Source: Gemmatimonadaceae bacterium (GTDB taxonomy: Bacteria > Gemmatimonadota > Gemmatimonadetes > Gemmatimonadales > Gemmatimonadaceae). Taken from it: 64,000 nt of DNA. This document shows, piece after piece, positions 41,701 through 49,229 of the stretch. The position numbers were made by a program, and so were the translations under genes. The DNA is taken from the NCBI GenBank assembly GCA_020851035.1, contig JADZDM010000017.1, positions 62,001 to 126,000 on the forward strand, read 5' to 3'. Each line of letters begins with the position of its first letter. Position 1 is the stretch's first letter. The notes beneath the pieces were generated by a model. That model had not been told where the DNA came from. It did not search any database and saw nothing but the letters and a program-made list of their open reading frames with translations.

Positions 41701-42533
41701 GTGTACTGCAGCGCCGGTGCGTCCACGTTCAGGCTCGTGGAGCGCACCTTGAAGTTCGAGCCCCCCGACGTGCGGAGCTGGAACTGCGCGCCGCTGAATC
41801 CGCCGCGTGACACGTCGTAGGGTGAGGTGGCGAGCGCGCTCTGGATGCCGGCATCGCGCGGCAGGTTCGCGCCGCCGAAGCTCTGCCCGTTGAGCGTGGT
41901 GTTGTTCTGGTCGGGCGTGAGCCCCAGCACCGAGAACCCCGACGGATCACCCTCGGCGCCAGGCACCATCGTCACGCCGGGGAGCGACGCCGCCATCGCG
42001 GCGAGGTCTCCCGCCTGTCCTGCGGCGACGTTGCCGCCATTGACGCTCCGTTCGCTGCCACCGATGTCGGGGGTCCGGTCGTCGCGCGTGGCGCGCGGCC
42101 GGTCACCGATCACGCGCACCTCGTCGAGCTGCGCGACGGTGCGCGAGAGTCGTGCGTCGGCGAGCAGCACCTCCTGGTCCGCCGTGCGCTTCACCTCGAA
42201 CCGCTTCGGCGCGAAGCCGAGCGCCGTCACCGTCACGAAGTAGTCGCCCTCGCCGCCCGGAAAGGTGATCGTGAACCGGCCGCGCGTGTCGGTGCGCGCG
42301 CTGCGATTGACGTACCCGGAGAGCGAGGTGGCGGTGACGCGCGCACCGGCGATCGGGATCGAGTCCGGGCCCGTGACCAGGCCGCGGATCACATCGAGCT
42401 GCTGGGCGCCTGCCGGCAGCGCGAACGTCATCGACAGCACGGCAATCCAGGACAGCGCGAGGTGGCGAAGACGCACGGAATCGGTCGGGCGAGGGAGGGG
42501 TGCACCGGGGGCGGAACTCCCCGGACCGGCCAT
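38748..42533 (-). CDS. TonB-dependent receptor with N-terminal CarboxypepD_reg domain and LTxxQ tail
   Basis: The protein has 1261 residues (start uncertain; GTG 51 bases downstream is possible). A signal peptide (IAVLSMTFALPAGAQQ) precedes a carboxypeptidase-regulatory domain (about 35-115: IRGLVTGPDSIPIAGARVTATS, RGRFTITFPGGEGDYFVTV). A plug domain follows, then a 22-strand-type barrel ending in the outer membrane. No canonical TonB box was picked. The C-terminal 138 residues form an added module with LTALQADSIATMN and LTADQRRRLPTLV, repeats of the LTxxQ type seen in CpxP/Spy, ending in a Gly-rich tail. It probably takes up an oligomeric or complexed nutrient, energised from the inner membrane. 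The propeller gene follows 31 bases later. Confidence 0.88.
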   Translation of the reverse strand: MAGPGSSAPGAPLPRPTDSVRLRHLALSWIAVLSMTFALPAGAQQLDVIRGLVTGPDSIPIAGARVTATSLSGYVNRSARTDTRGRFTITFPGGEGDYFVTVTALGFAPKRFEVKRTADQEVLLADARLSRTVAQLDEVRVIGDRPRATRDDRTPDIGGSERSVNGGNVAAGQAGDLAAMAASLPGVTMVPGAEGDPSGFSVLGLTPDQNNTTLNGQSFGGANLPRDAGIQSALATSPYDVSRGGFSGAQFQLRTSGGSNFKVRSTSLNVDAPALQYTDASARALGQEFSNLSLGGLVAGPIRPDKAFYNLSYQLGRRSNDLRTLLNTGADGLLTSGVSPDSATRLLGILSALGIPARPAGNPQVRHGDQGLLFGSINVAPPGSRTGQAFTITGNASWNRTSPVSGSVTELPSHSGERTNWNGGLAARHSAYFSSGILTETNVNLSASRNAGTSFLELPNATVRVNSALSDGTEGLRLLSFGGNPFLATSQENASTGVLNTLSWFSRSSRHRVKLTSELRRDIFRIDQTTNRFGTYSFNSLADLEAGRAVSYTRQLEPRLRSGGQVVAAMSLGDAWRRSNDLQVQYGVRVDANRFDRGPAANADIERLFGTRNTAVPNRVYVSPRVGFSWTYGTAPQIGGFDGAVRGPRAVVRGGAGVFQNTPQATLLGQALDNTGLASAVQQLGCFGAAAPVPQWGTWLTDPSTIPVLCADGLQPTSFSSIAPNVTLFDAGWNATRSLRSNLQWNGPVLRNRFNASIDLTYSRNLNQPGTFDLNFAGETGFSLAEEAGRPVFVPVASIDPATGAAAPRDSRVSQLFNVVNANRSDLRSESRQVSVRLSPSTFNTRVQWSLAYVYGNVREQYRGFQSTTGDPRAIEWSRSGFDTRHQWQYSLSYNAFNTVRLAWFGSIRSGSPYTPVVGGDVNGDGLQNDRAFVFAPSTGGQLAADMGALLAGAGADARDCLTRQLGTLAARNSCRGAWTQNAFLSLSFNPLKLRLPQRATLSLQVSNPLGAADLLLHGSGKLRGWGQPAQPDATLLYVRGFDPGTRTFRYEVNQRFGATRPAVTTFRAPVTVTALMRFDLGPSRERQVLTQQLDRGRRTPGQKAPEPQLQAMYGGGGVTINPMAQILRQSDSLQLTALQADSIATMNRSYTIRLSQIWAPVVREFARLDDRYDHDIAFGQYKRAREASIDALRVLAPAVRGLLTADQRRRLPTLVASHLDLRYLASIRSGTVGGSEFGGGFMGGGMNIPQGGGGQTIIIR

Positions 42534-42763
42534 CAGACGCCGGTGCCAGCCGGACGGTTTACTCCGGCACCGGAAACCAAGCACGGTCGGGCGGCCGGCG
42601 CATCCGCGCCCCCCGCGTCGCGCGCCCGGCGCGACTGGTGCCGAACGCAACACGCCCGCATCTGCAGGGGCAGACACGGGCGCGCGGGAGACTTGTCCGC
42701 CGGCCGATGGTGGCCGGACCGGCAGGGCGCCGTCGGAAGCGGTGTGGTCTCAGTGCGGGCCGG

Positions 42764-43681
42764 TCAGTTCCGCACCGTCATGGGAGCACCGAGGCGCACG
42801 GTCAGCGCCGAGCCCTCGGGCAGGCAGGCGAGGCGATCCCCGGTGACCGCAGCCGCCACGGCGCCGGCGGCACCACCCGCGGCGGCGCCGACGACCGTGC
42901 GCTGCGCACGGCTGCCGCCACCCACGATGTTGCCGATCACCGCACCGGCCGCCGCGCCGATGGCCACCTTCCGGCCGTCGCCGCCCTTGCGCTCCATCAC
43001 CACCGCGCTCGTGCTCACCTCACCACTGGCCGTGAAGGTGTCCCCACCGAAGGTGATGTTCCGGACGTCGAACGCGAGCTCCGCGGCGTCACCCTGTGAG
43101 GCCGAGGTCTTCGCCTTCGTCACGACCAGCCCGACGCGCGCACCGGCGGGGATGCTGACGCCGTTGCTGGCGTCGATCGGCGACGACGTGGTGGCAGTGA
43201 CGCGATCACCGACGGCCACCGTGTTCGAGCAGACCTTCGCGCCGCTCGTCACCGTGAAACTGGTGCCCGCCGCGACGGTGCCGGTCGCGCGAACCGGCTC
43301 GGGTGCGGGCGTCGGCGCGGGCGCGGGGGTCACGGCCGGCGCCGGTGTCGACGGCGCGCGTGACGGAACCGGCGTGCGCACCGGGGCCTTCGTCACCGGT
43401 GCCCTCGTCACCGGCGCCGTGGCGGGATCGGGCTCGGCGCGCTCCAGCGGCGCACGACCTGCCGTGAGCGGCGCCTGCGCGGTGGGGGCATCCACCGGCG
43501 GCACCGTGGACATCGCCGTCGCAGTGTCGGCGAACGCCGGCCGCGCCGCGGAATCCGTCGTCAGTGCCACGTCACGCGACGCGTCGTCTGCGCGGCCCCG
43601 GTCGCCGCAGGCCGCCAGTGTCAACAGGGCGACCGCCGTCAGCGGACGCATGGCGCGTGGAATAAGTTCAGTGGATCGCAT
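42764..43681 (-). CDS. Lipoprotein with Pro/Ala linker and glycine-zipper C-terminus
   Basis: The protein has 305 residues from ATG at 43681, with AAGGAG about 10 bases upstream. The lipobox is LLTLAAC. A long low-complexity linker (about 30-130, VTRAPVTKAPVRTPVPSRAP, PAPAPTPAPEP) leads to a beta-domain (TFGGDTFTASGEVSTSAVVM). A Gly-zipper segment (IGAAAGAVIGNIVGGGSRAQR, AAAGGAAGAVAAAV, about 240-285) could insert into membrane. Similar proteins are found in FCB genomes as hypothetical, some called TrbI-like or glycine-zipper. It is divergent from the ABC exporter, 69 bases apart. Confidence 0.8.
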   Translation of the reverse strand: MRSTELIPRAMRPLTAVALLTLAACGDRGRADDASRDVALTTDSAARPAFADTATAMSTVPPVDAPTAQAPLTAGRAPLERAEPDPATAPVTRAPVTKAPVRTPVPSRAPSTPAPAVTPAPAPTPAPEPVRATGTVAAGTSFTVTSGAKVCSNTVAVGDRVTATTSSPIDASNGVSIPAGARVGLVVTKAKTSASQGDAAELAFDVRNITFGGDTFTASGEVSTSAVVMERKGGDGRKVAIGAAAGAVIGNIVGGGSRAQRTVVGAAAGGAAGAVAAAVTGDRLACLPEGSALTVRLGAPMTVRN

Positions 43682-43750
43682 GTTGTCTCCTTGTGCAGAT
43701 GGTCGCGCCACGACGGGTGTGGCCCTGTCGTCGTCACGCCATCCGTCCTG

Positions 43751-45538
43751 ATGAGCAAGCCTCGTACCAGCAGTCTCCGTGCCTTGCGTGCACTGGTGCC
43801 GTTTGTTCGCACGTATCGCGCACGCATGGCGCTTGGCCTGGCGTGCGTGATCGGATCGAGCGCGATTGCCAGTGCCATCCCGTGGCTGCTGCGCCGTGCG
43901 GTGGACGATCTGCAGGCGGGTGCCCCGCCACGCGACCTGTACGACATCGCGGCGGCCATGGTCGGCATCACCCTCGTCACGGGTGTGCTCAGGTTCCAGA
44001 TGCGGAACATCCTGAATGCCATCAGTCGCCTGGTAGAGTACGACCTGCGGAGTGCAATGTTCCGTCACCTCGTCACGCTCGACGCCGGTTTCTTCGGCCG
44101 GAACCGCACCGGCGACCTGATGGCCCGCCTCACCAACGACCTCTCGGCCGTCCGCATGGTGGCCGGTCCGGCCATCATGTACCTCGTCAACACCATCGCC
44201 GGCGGGCTCTTCGCGCTGGTCTTCATGCTGCGGATCAGCCCGCATCTCACCGCCATCGCGGTGCTGCCGATGGTGCTGCTGCCGATCGTCATGGCGGTGC
44301 TCGGTTCCCTGATACATCAACGGTTCGAGGCCGTCCAGGAACACTTCGGCGTGATGACGACGCACGCGCAGGAGAACATCAGCGGTGCCCGCATCGTGCG
44401 TGCGTTCCGGCAGGAGGCAGCCGAGGCGGCGCACTTCGCGGCGCTCAACGACGAGTACCTGCGGCGCAACATGGGCCTGGCGCGGCTCTACGGGCTCATG
44501 TCCCCTGGCCTGCAGCTCCTCGCCGGCCTCGGCGCCGTCGCGGTGCTCGGCATCGGGGGTGCCGCCACGCTGCGGCAGGAGATGACGGTCGGCGACTTCG
44601 TCGCGTTCGGCCTGTTCCTCGGCATGCTCACCTGGCCGCTGATCGCGCTGGGGTGGGTGATCAACCTGTTCCAACGCGGCGCCGCGAGCATGGCGCGCAT
44701 CAACGACGTGCTGCTCGCGGCCGCGTCGGTCACCTCACCGGCCACCGTCGCGGCACTGCCCGCGCATGCGGGCGCCGGACGCGCGCTCGAGTTCCGCCAC
44801 GTCGGCTACCACTACCCCGCTGCCGAGGGTGACGCGCCGCGCTGGGTGCTGCGCGACATCTCCTTCTCGGTGCCGGCGGGTGCCACCGTCGGCATCGTCG
44901 GCGCGACCGGCAGTGGCAAGAGTGCGCTGATGGACCTCGTCCCGCGCTTCTGGAACCCGCAGGAGGGCGAGATCCTGCTCGACGGCGTGCCGACCGACAC
45001 CCTCGACCTGGCCGCGCTGCGCTCCACCATCGGGTACGTGCCGCAGGAATCGGTGCTGTTCAGCGACACCATCATGGCCAACCTCACCTACGGCGGCAAC
45101 GACGAGGACGCCGCACGCACGGCCGCCGGCGTCGCGCAGCTCGACGCGGCGATCGTGGACCTGCCCGACGGCTACGACACGCTGCTTGGTGAACGCGGCA
45201 TCAACCTCAGCGGCGGGCAGAAGCAGCGGGCCGCGATCGCGCGGGCGCTCGCGCGCGATCCGCAGGTCGTGCTGCTGGACGATGCGCTGAGCGCGGTGGA
45301 CACCGGCACCGAGGCGGCGATCCTGCAGGGGCTGCGCGACGAGCTCACCGGGCGCACGGCGCTGATCGCGTCACACCGGGTGAGTGCGGTGCGCGATGCA
45401 TCGTGGATCGTGGTGCTGGATGAGGGGCGCATCGTGGAACAGGGCACGCACGAGTCGCTGGTGGCAGCCCGCGGGCGCTACTGGCAGTTGTTGCGGCGCC
45501 AGCAGGTGTCGGACGAGATCGACGCGGTGAGCGCCTGA
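43751..45538 (+). CDS. ABC exporter, half-transporter (MdlB/MsbA type)
   Basis: The protein has 595 residues. The N-terminal domain has six membrane helices (about 25-50, 65-85, 140-162, 165-190, 255-275, 280-305). The C-terminal NBD starts near 345. Its Walker A is GATGSGKS (384-391), then the Q-loop PQESVLF, LSGGQKQRAAIARALARDP, Walker B VVLLDDALSAVDT, and the H-loop ALIASHRVSAV. It is a half-transporter that works as a dimer and exports lipids, peptides or drugs using ATP. The second partner is absent nearby, so it is likely a homodimer. The substrate cannot be read from the sequence. Confidence 0.93.
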   Translation: MSKPRTSSLRALRALVPFVRTYRARMALGLACVIGSSAIASAIPWLLRRAVDDLQAGAPPRDLYDIAAAMVGITLVTGVLRFQMRNILNAISRLVEYDLRSAMFRHLVTLDAGFFGRNRTGDLMARLTNDLSAVRMVAGPAIMYLVNTIAGGLFALVFMLRISPHLTAIAVLPMVLLPIVMAVLGSLIHQRFEAVQEHFGVMTTHAQENISGARIVRAFRQEAAEAAHFAALNDEYLRRNMGLARLYGLMSPGLQLLAGLGAVAVLGIGGAATLRQEMTVGDFVAFGLFLGMLTWPLIALGWVINLFQRGAASMARINDVLLAAASVTSPATVAALPAHAGAGRALEFRHVGYHYPAAEGDAPRWVLRDISFSVPAGATVGIVGATGSGKSALMDLVPRFWNPQEGEILLDGVPTDTLDLAALRSTIGYVPQESVLFSDTIMANLTYGGNDEDAARTAAGVAQLDAAIVDLPDGYDTLLGERGINLSGGQKQRAAIARALARDPQVVLLDDALSAVDTGTEAAILQGLRDELTGRTALIASHRVSAVRDASWIVVLDEGRIVEQGTHESLVAARGRYWQLLRRQQVSDEIDAVSA

Positions 45539-45591
45539 TCGCCCTGCTGCGTGCGACCGCGTGACCGGTGGGGTGGCTGGCGTCAGGTGGC

Positions 45592-45605
45592 GCCGGGACA
45601 CCGGC
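45592..45605. terminator. Short hairpin between the ABC exporter and fur-family genes
   Basis: GCCGG, GACA loop, CCGGC, between two convergent stop codons. The stem is short and has no T-run, so termination is only possible. Confidence 0.25.
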
Positions 45606-46054
45606 TAACGCGGCCCGCCGCTGCGCTGGCACTCGGCGCACACGCCGTAGATCACGAGGCGGTGCCGCTGCCGGCTGAAGCCGTGCGACTCGGCGATGAG
45701 CGTGGTCATGCGCTCGAGGCGCTCGTCCCGGAACTCGTCCACGCGGCCGCACACGCTGCAGAGCATGTGCTCGTGGTGCGGGATGCCCCGCGCCGGCTCG
45801 AAGCGCCGGAAGCCCTCGCCGAAGTCGCGCTCGACCACCAGGCCGCTCTTCACGAGCAGGTCGAGCGTGCGATAGATCGTGGCCGTGCCGGCGTTGTCCC
45901 CCTGCTGCGCGAGCCCGGTGGCAACCTCCTCCACCGACAGGTGCTGGTCGGAGGCGAGGACGAGCGAGGCGATGGCGAGTCGCTGCGGCGTGATCGGCAG
46001 GTTGTGCTGCCGCAGGTAGGCGCGGAACCGGTCCAGATCGTTGCGCGGGTCCAC
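45605..46054 (-). CDS. Fur-family transcriptional regulator
   Basis: The protein has 149 residues. The winged helix is near 10-80 (ITPQRLAIASLVLASDQHLSVEEVA, GTATIYRTLDLLVKSGLV). The dimerisation domain contains the metal site HHEH (93-96) and two zinc CxxC pairs, C99/C102 (CSVC) and C139/C142 (CAEC), typical of Fur and PerR. A metal-bound dimer represses iron-uptake or peroxide-response genes. PerR and Fur cannot be distinguished safely by eye. It follows the repeat-protein gene by 15 bases on the same strand and is likely co-transcribed. A possible target, the TonB receptor, lies 3 kb away. Confidence 0.93.
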   Translation of the reverse strand: MDPRNDLDRFRAYLRQHNLPITPQRLAIASLVLASDQHLSVEEVATGLAQQGDNAGTATIYRTLDLLVKSGLVVERDFGEGFRRFEPARGIPHHEHMLCSVCGRVDEFRDERLERMTTLIAESHGFSRQRHRLVIYGVCAECQRSGGPR

Positions 46055-46069
46055 CCGATGCGGTCCGCG

Positions 46070-47017
46070 CTACGCGGCGGGGGCGACGGCCAGCGGCGCC
46101 ACCAGGTGTGCCAGCACGTCGTGCGGGATCAGCTCGGGGTCGGCCGGTTCACTGCTGCGATGGCGCACGCCGCGCAGCACCGCCTCCACCGCCTCCAGCG
46201 GCGCATCCGCCTCCTCGATGAGGTCCACGCTCCACTTGCCGCGTTCGACGCCCTTGATGGTGTGGCGGTAGCTGGCGGTGGAGATGCGCATGCGACGACG
46301 AGCGGGCGTGGCGGCACCGTCGGGCGCGGCATCGGTCATGGTGAGGCGGTCGTCCTGCGCGGCGGTGGCGGTGGTTGGCGGCGCATCGGCGGACGCTGGT
46401 TCGTCGGCGCAGGGCGAGTCGTCGGCGCCGTCGGCATCCGTCGCGGCAACCGGCGCAGGGTCACCGGATTCGGCGTCGTCCGAGGCAATGGGCGCACTGT
46501 CACCGAGATGCGCGGCTTCGGTGTCGTCCACCGCAATGGGTGCACTGTCACCGATTTCCGCACCGATCTCCGTGGCACCGATTTCCGCGGTGGCATCCGT
46601 GGCAATTGGTGCACTGTCACCGATTTCCGTTGGTGCACTGTCACCGATTTCCGTGGCACCGATTTCCGCGGTGTCGTCCACCGCAATGGGTGCACTGTCA
46701 CCGATTTCCGACGTGGCAATTGGTGCACTGTCACCGGTTTCCGTGTCGCCGATTTCCGCGGTGGCATCCGCGGCAATTGGTGCACTGTCACCGGTTTGCG
46801 TGTCACCGAAATGCGTGTCACCGGTGTCGGCGGCGGCGATGTCGGTATCCGGGCCCACGAGGGTCGGCGGCTCGGGGGGGAGCGCAGTCACGACCACGGC
46901 CACGCCGGTCTCAAGGGTGCCACGCCGGATGGGCGGGAACAGGTGCAACTCGACCACGGAGTCGAGCGGCACACGGCCAAGGATGGTGCGGAGGAAGCGT
47001 TCCTGCGTCTCGGTCAT
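46070..47017 (-). CDS. Acidic repeat protein (GDSAP repeats), unknown function
   Basis: The protein has 315 residues from ATG at 47017. It has a small N-terminal domain (1-50, MTETQERFLRTILGRVPLDS, then VVELHLFPPIRRGTLETGVA), a repeat region (about 66-192), and a C-terminal domain (240-312, RRMRISTASYRHTIKG and EEADAPLEAVEAVLRGVRHR). The repeat region holds seven GDSAP motifs and one GDPAP, joined by IAxDxTAEIG-type links. DNA-level repeats underlie it (about 46442-46822). No signal peptide, no known family. It is 15 bases upstream of the Fur-family gene and divergent from the GntR regulator. Its repeat number may vary between strains. Confidence 0.75.
   Translation of the reverse strand: MTETQERFLRTILGRVPLDSVVELHLFPPIRRGTLETGVAVVVTALPPEPPTLVGPDTDIAAADTGDTHFGDTQTGDSAPIAADATAEIGDTETGDSAPIATSEIGDSAPIAVDDTAEIGATEIGDSAPTEIGDSAPIATDATAEIGATEIGAEIGDSAPIAVDDTEAAHLGDSAPIASDDAESGDPAPVAATDADGADDSPCADEPASADAPPTTATAAQDDRLTMTDAAPDGAATPARRRMRISTASYRHTIKGVERGKWSVDLIEEADAPLEAVEAVLRGVRHRSSEPADPELIPHDVLAHLVAPLAVAPAA
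46442..46822. repeat. Degenerate tandem repeats inside the GDSAP protein gene
   Basis: Units of about 18-54 bases containing GGTGCACTGTCACCG recur in varying order with segments GATTTCCG and GTGGCATCCGTGGCAATT. The core itself carries GGTG/CACC inverted ends. The repeats keep the minus-strand frame and explain why several frames stay open here. Confidence 0.8.
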
Positions 47018-47253
47018 GCACGAATCCAGAAGGGGCGGCAGCACCGCCGCGACACGCGTCGTCGAGCAGGGCTCGTCGAGAGGCACGGGTGGGAGGGTGC
47101 ATGCGCTCCGGCCCGTGGGTCCTGCCCGGGAAGTACCCGGCACGATGACCTGAGGTCGGGACCCCCAGGCCATCGCACCGGGACAATTTGCCTGGAAGTA
47201 CATACGGGCTCAATGGGATCGGCTGAGCCCGTCTGCGCCGACCTCGTCCGTCT

Positions 47254-47262
47254 GGTCCGACC
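47254..47262. promoter_or_regulatory. Candidate operator for the GntR/FadR-type regulator
   Basis: GGTCCGACC, an odd palindrome, preceded by T (TGGT half-site), 43 bases before the GntR start. FadR-subfamily regulators bind TGGT-N-ACCA-like sites, so autoregulation is plausible. Confidence 0.35.
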
Positions 47263-47304
47263 GCGTCAGCTTGCGCCGCACGTCAGATCATCAGATGTTT
47301 GGCC

Positions 47305-48009
47305 ATGTCCACGATCGCCCGACAGTCCCTCGCCGACGCCACCGCCGCACAGCTCGAGGCCCGCATCGCCGCCGCCGAATGGCCACTCGGCAGCCGCCTG
47401 CCAGCGGAACCGGAGCTCATGGCACAGCTCGGCGTCGGGCGCTCCACCGTCCGCGAGGCCATCCGGACACTCGCCCGCGTCGGACTCGTGCAGGTCCGGC
47501 AGGGAGACGGCACCTACGTCACCGCCCGGACCGCCAACACCGAGTCGCTCCTCACCCGCTGCCAGCGCGCCCAGCTCCAGGAAGTGCGCGACGTCCGCGA
47601 GGCCCTCGAACTGCAGGCCGCCCGGCTCGCTGCCGCGCGCCGCACCCCCGACGACCTCGCCACCCTCCGCACCCTGCTCGACCAGCGCGCCGACGCCATC
47701 ACCCGCCGCGATGCCGCCGGGTTCGCCGCCGCCGACGTCGCGTTCCACCAGCGCATCGTCGCGGCCACCCGCAACGACATGCTGATCGAGCTCTGGCGCG
47801 TGCTCGGCGAGTCGCTCGTGCAGTCACTCACCGAACGCAAGCGCGAGTCGGCCTTCGACGACGCCGACTCCACCCGTGAGCACGAGGCACTCTTCGATGC
47901 CATCGCGGACGCCGACCCGGGCGCTGCCACCAGCGCCGTCACGGCGCTCTTCCTCACCGCACGACCGGCGCGGGACCGAAGCGACGCCGGTGCCGCGGTC
48001 GCCACGTGA
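47305..48009 (+). CDS. GntR-family regulator, FadR/FCD subfamily
   Basis: The protein has 234 residues from ATG at 47305. The N-terminal winged helix (1-75) has SRLPAEPELMAQLGVGRSTVREAIRTLARVGLVQVRQGDGTYV, the GntR signature. The C-terminal FCD domain (about 90-220) has EVRDVREALELQAARLAA, DVAFHQRIVAATRNDMLIELW and HEALFDAIADAD; it binds small carboxylates and often a metal through Asp/His residues. Its stop overlaps the start of the MFS gene (GTGA, 48006-48009), so it probably controls that transporter. The effector is unknown. Confidence 0.93.
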   Translation: MSTIARQSLADATAAQLEARIAAAEWPLGSRLPAEPELMAQLGVGRSTVREAIRTLARVGLVQVRQGDGTYVTARTANTESLLTRCQRAQLQEVRDVREALELQAARLAAARRTPDDLATLRTLLDQRADAITRRDAAGFAAADVAFHQRIVAATRNDMLIELWRVLGESLVQSLTERKRESAFDDADSTREHEALFDAIADADPGAATSAVTALFLTARPARDRSDAGAAVAT

Positions 48010-49229
48010 GCGCCGTGACCGCATCGACCGCGCCGGTCGCGCCGGCCGCGAGCGACACCACGAGCGCCCCGCCGCGCTTCGACCGGCCATCGGTACTCCG
48101 GCTCATGCTCGGCCACGGCGCCACCGACTTCTACCAGGCGGCCGTGCCGGCGCTGGTGCCGTACTTCGTCGCGACCTTCCACCTCACCCTCGCCCGCGGC
48201 GCGAGTGCCGTGTTCGCCGCCACGATCCTGTCCGCCGTGCTCCAGCCCTTCTTCGGCTGGCTGGCCGACCGGCGCGCCACGCCCTGGCTCACGACGTGGG
48301 GCCTCGTCCTCGCCGCCGGCGGCGTGGCCGCGGCCGTGATGGCACCGAACTACACCCTCGCGCTCCTCGCGGTGGGACTCGCCGGCATCGGTGTGGCGGC
48401 CTTCCATCCCGAGGCCACCCGGGCCGTGAACATGTTCTCCGGTGACCGCAAGGGCACCGGGATGAGCTTCTTCACCATCGGCGGGAACATCGGTTTCGCC
48501 CTCGCGCCGATCATCGTCGTGCCACTCGCCACGCCCGCGTACCGCGGCGGGCTCGCCGCGCTCTGCCTGCTCTCCATCCCGTGCGCCTGGATCCTCAACC
48601 GCGCGATGGGCGCCCTGCCGACGGCGCGCGGCAAGGCGGCGCGAAACGCGGCGCACGATCGCACGCTGCCCAGCGACGCCTGGGGTGCATTCGCACTCCT
48701 CGGCGTTGCCATCGGCATGCGCAGCATGATGGTCGTGGCGATGAACACCTTCCTCCCCACCTATTGGTCGCAAGCGCTGCACACCTCACTGCAGACCGGC
48801 GCCTTCGCGCTGACGATGCTGCTGACCATCGGCCTCGCGGGCGTGTTCGTCGGCGGACGGATGGCGGACCGCATCGGTGCACGCGCCGTGATCCTCTGGA
48901 GCTTCGCCGCCGTCGCGCCGGCGTTCTGGCTCCTCGCGCGCGCGCAAACCGTGCTACAGGCCTCGCTCGCACTGCCGCTCCTCGCCTTCGCGCTGTTCGC
49001 ACCCGGCGGCGTGATGGTCGTGCTCGGACAGGCCTACCTGCCCCGCCACCTGGGCACGGCGTCCGGCGTGACCGTCGGCCTCGCGGTGACCTTCGGCGGC
49101 CTGGCCGCGCCGCTGCTCGGGCGCATCGCCGACCTGCATGGACTGCACACCATGCTCCTGCTGCTCGCCGCCTGTGCGCCGGTGATGGCACTCACCGCCT
49201 GGCTGCTGCCCGACCGTCGTCACGCGTAG
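48006..49229 (+). CDS. MFS transporter, Fsr (fosmidomycin-resistance)-like
   Basis: The protein has 407 residues with 12 hydrophobic segments. The opening LMLGHGATDFYQAAVPALVPYFV and the loop FFGWLADRRATPWL resemble the Fsr/fosmidomycin-resistance branch of the major facilitator superfamily. GVAAFHPEATRAVNMFSGDRKGTGMSFFTIGGNIGFALAP is the best-conserved part of that branch. It exports drug-like or small acidic molecules by proton antiport; the substrate cannot be fixed. It is translationally coupled to the FadR-type regulator and its 3' end overlaps the next, opposing gene by 38 bases. Confidence 0.9.
   Translation: MSAVTASTAPVAPAASDTTSAPPRFDRPSVLRLMLGHGATDFYQAAVPALVPYFVATFHLTLARGASAVFAATILSAVLQPFFGWLADRRATPWLTTWGLVLAAGGVAAAVMAPNYTLALLAVGLAGIGVAAFHPEATRAVNMFSGDRKGTGMSFFTIGGNIGFALAPIIVVPLATPAYRGGLAALCLLSIPCAWILNRAMGALPTARGKAARNAAHDRTLPSDAWGAFALLGVAIGMRSMMVVAMNTFLPTYWSQALHTSLQTGAFALTMLLTIGLAGVFVGGRMADRIGARAVILWSFAAVAPAFWLLARAQTVLQASLALPLLAFALFAPGGVMVVLGQAYLPRHLGTASGVTVGLAVTFGGLAAPLLGRIADLHGLHTMLLLLAACAPVMALTAWLLPDRRHA

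Noticed and set aside
46442-46822. CRISPR array or non-coding repeat
   Set aside because: The repeats keep a coding frame and encode the GDSAP motifs of a protein with distinct N- and C-terminal domains.
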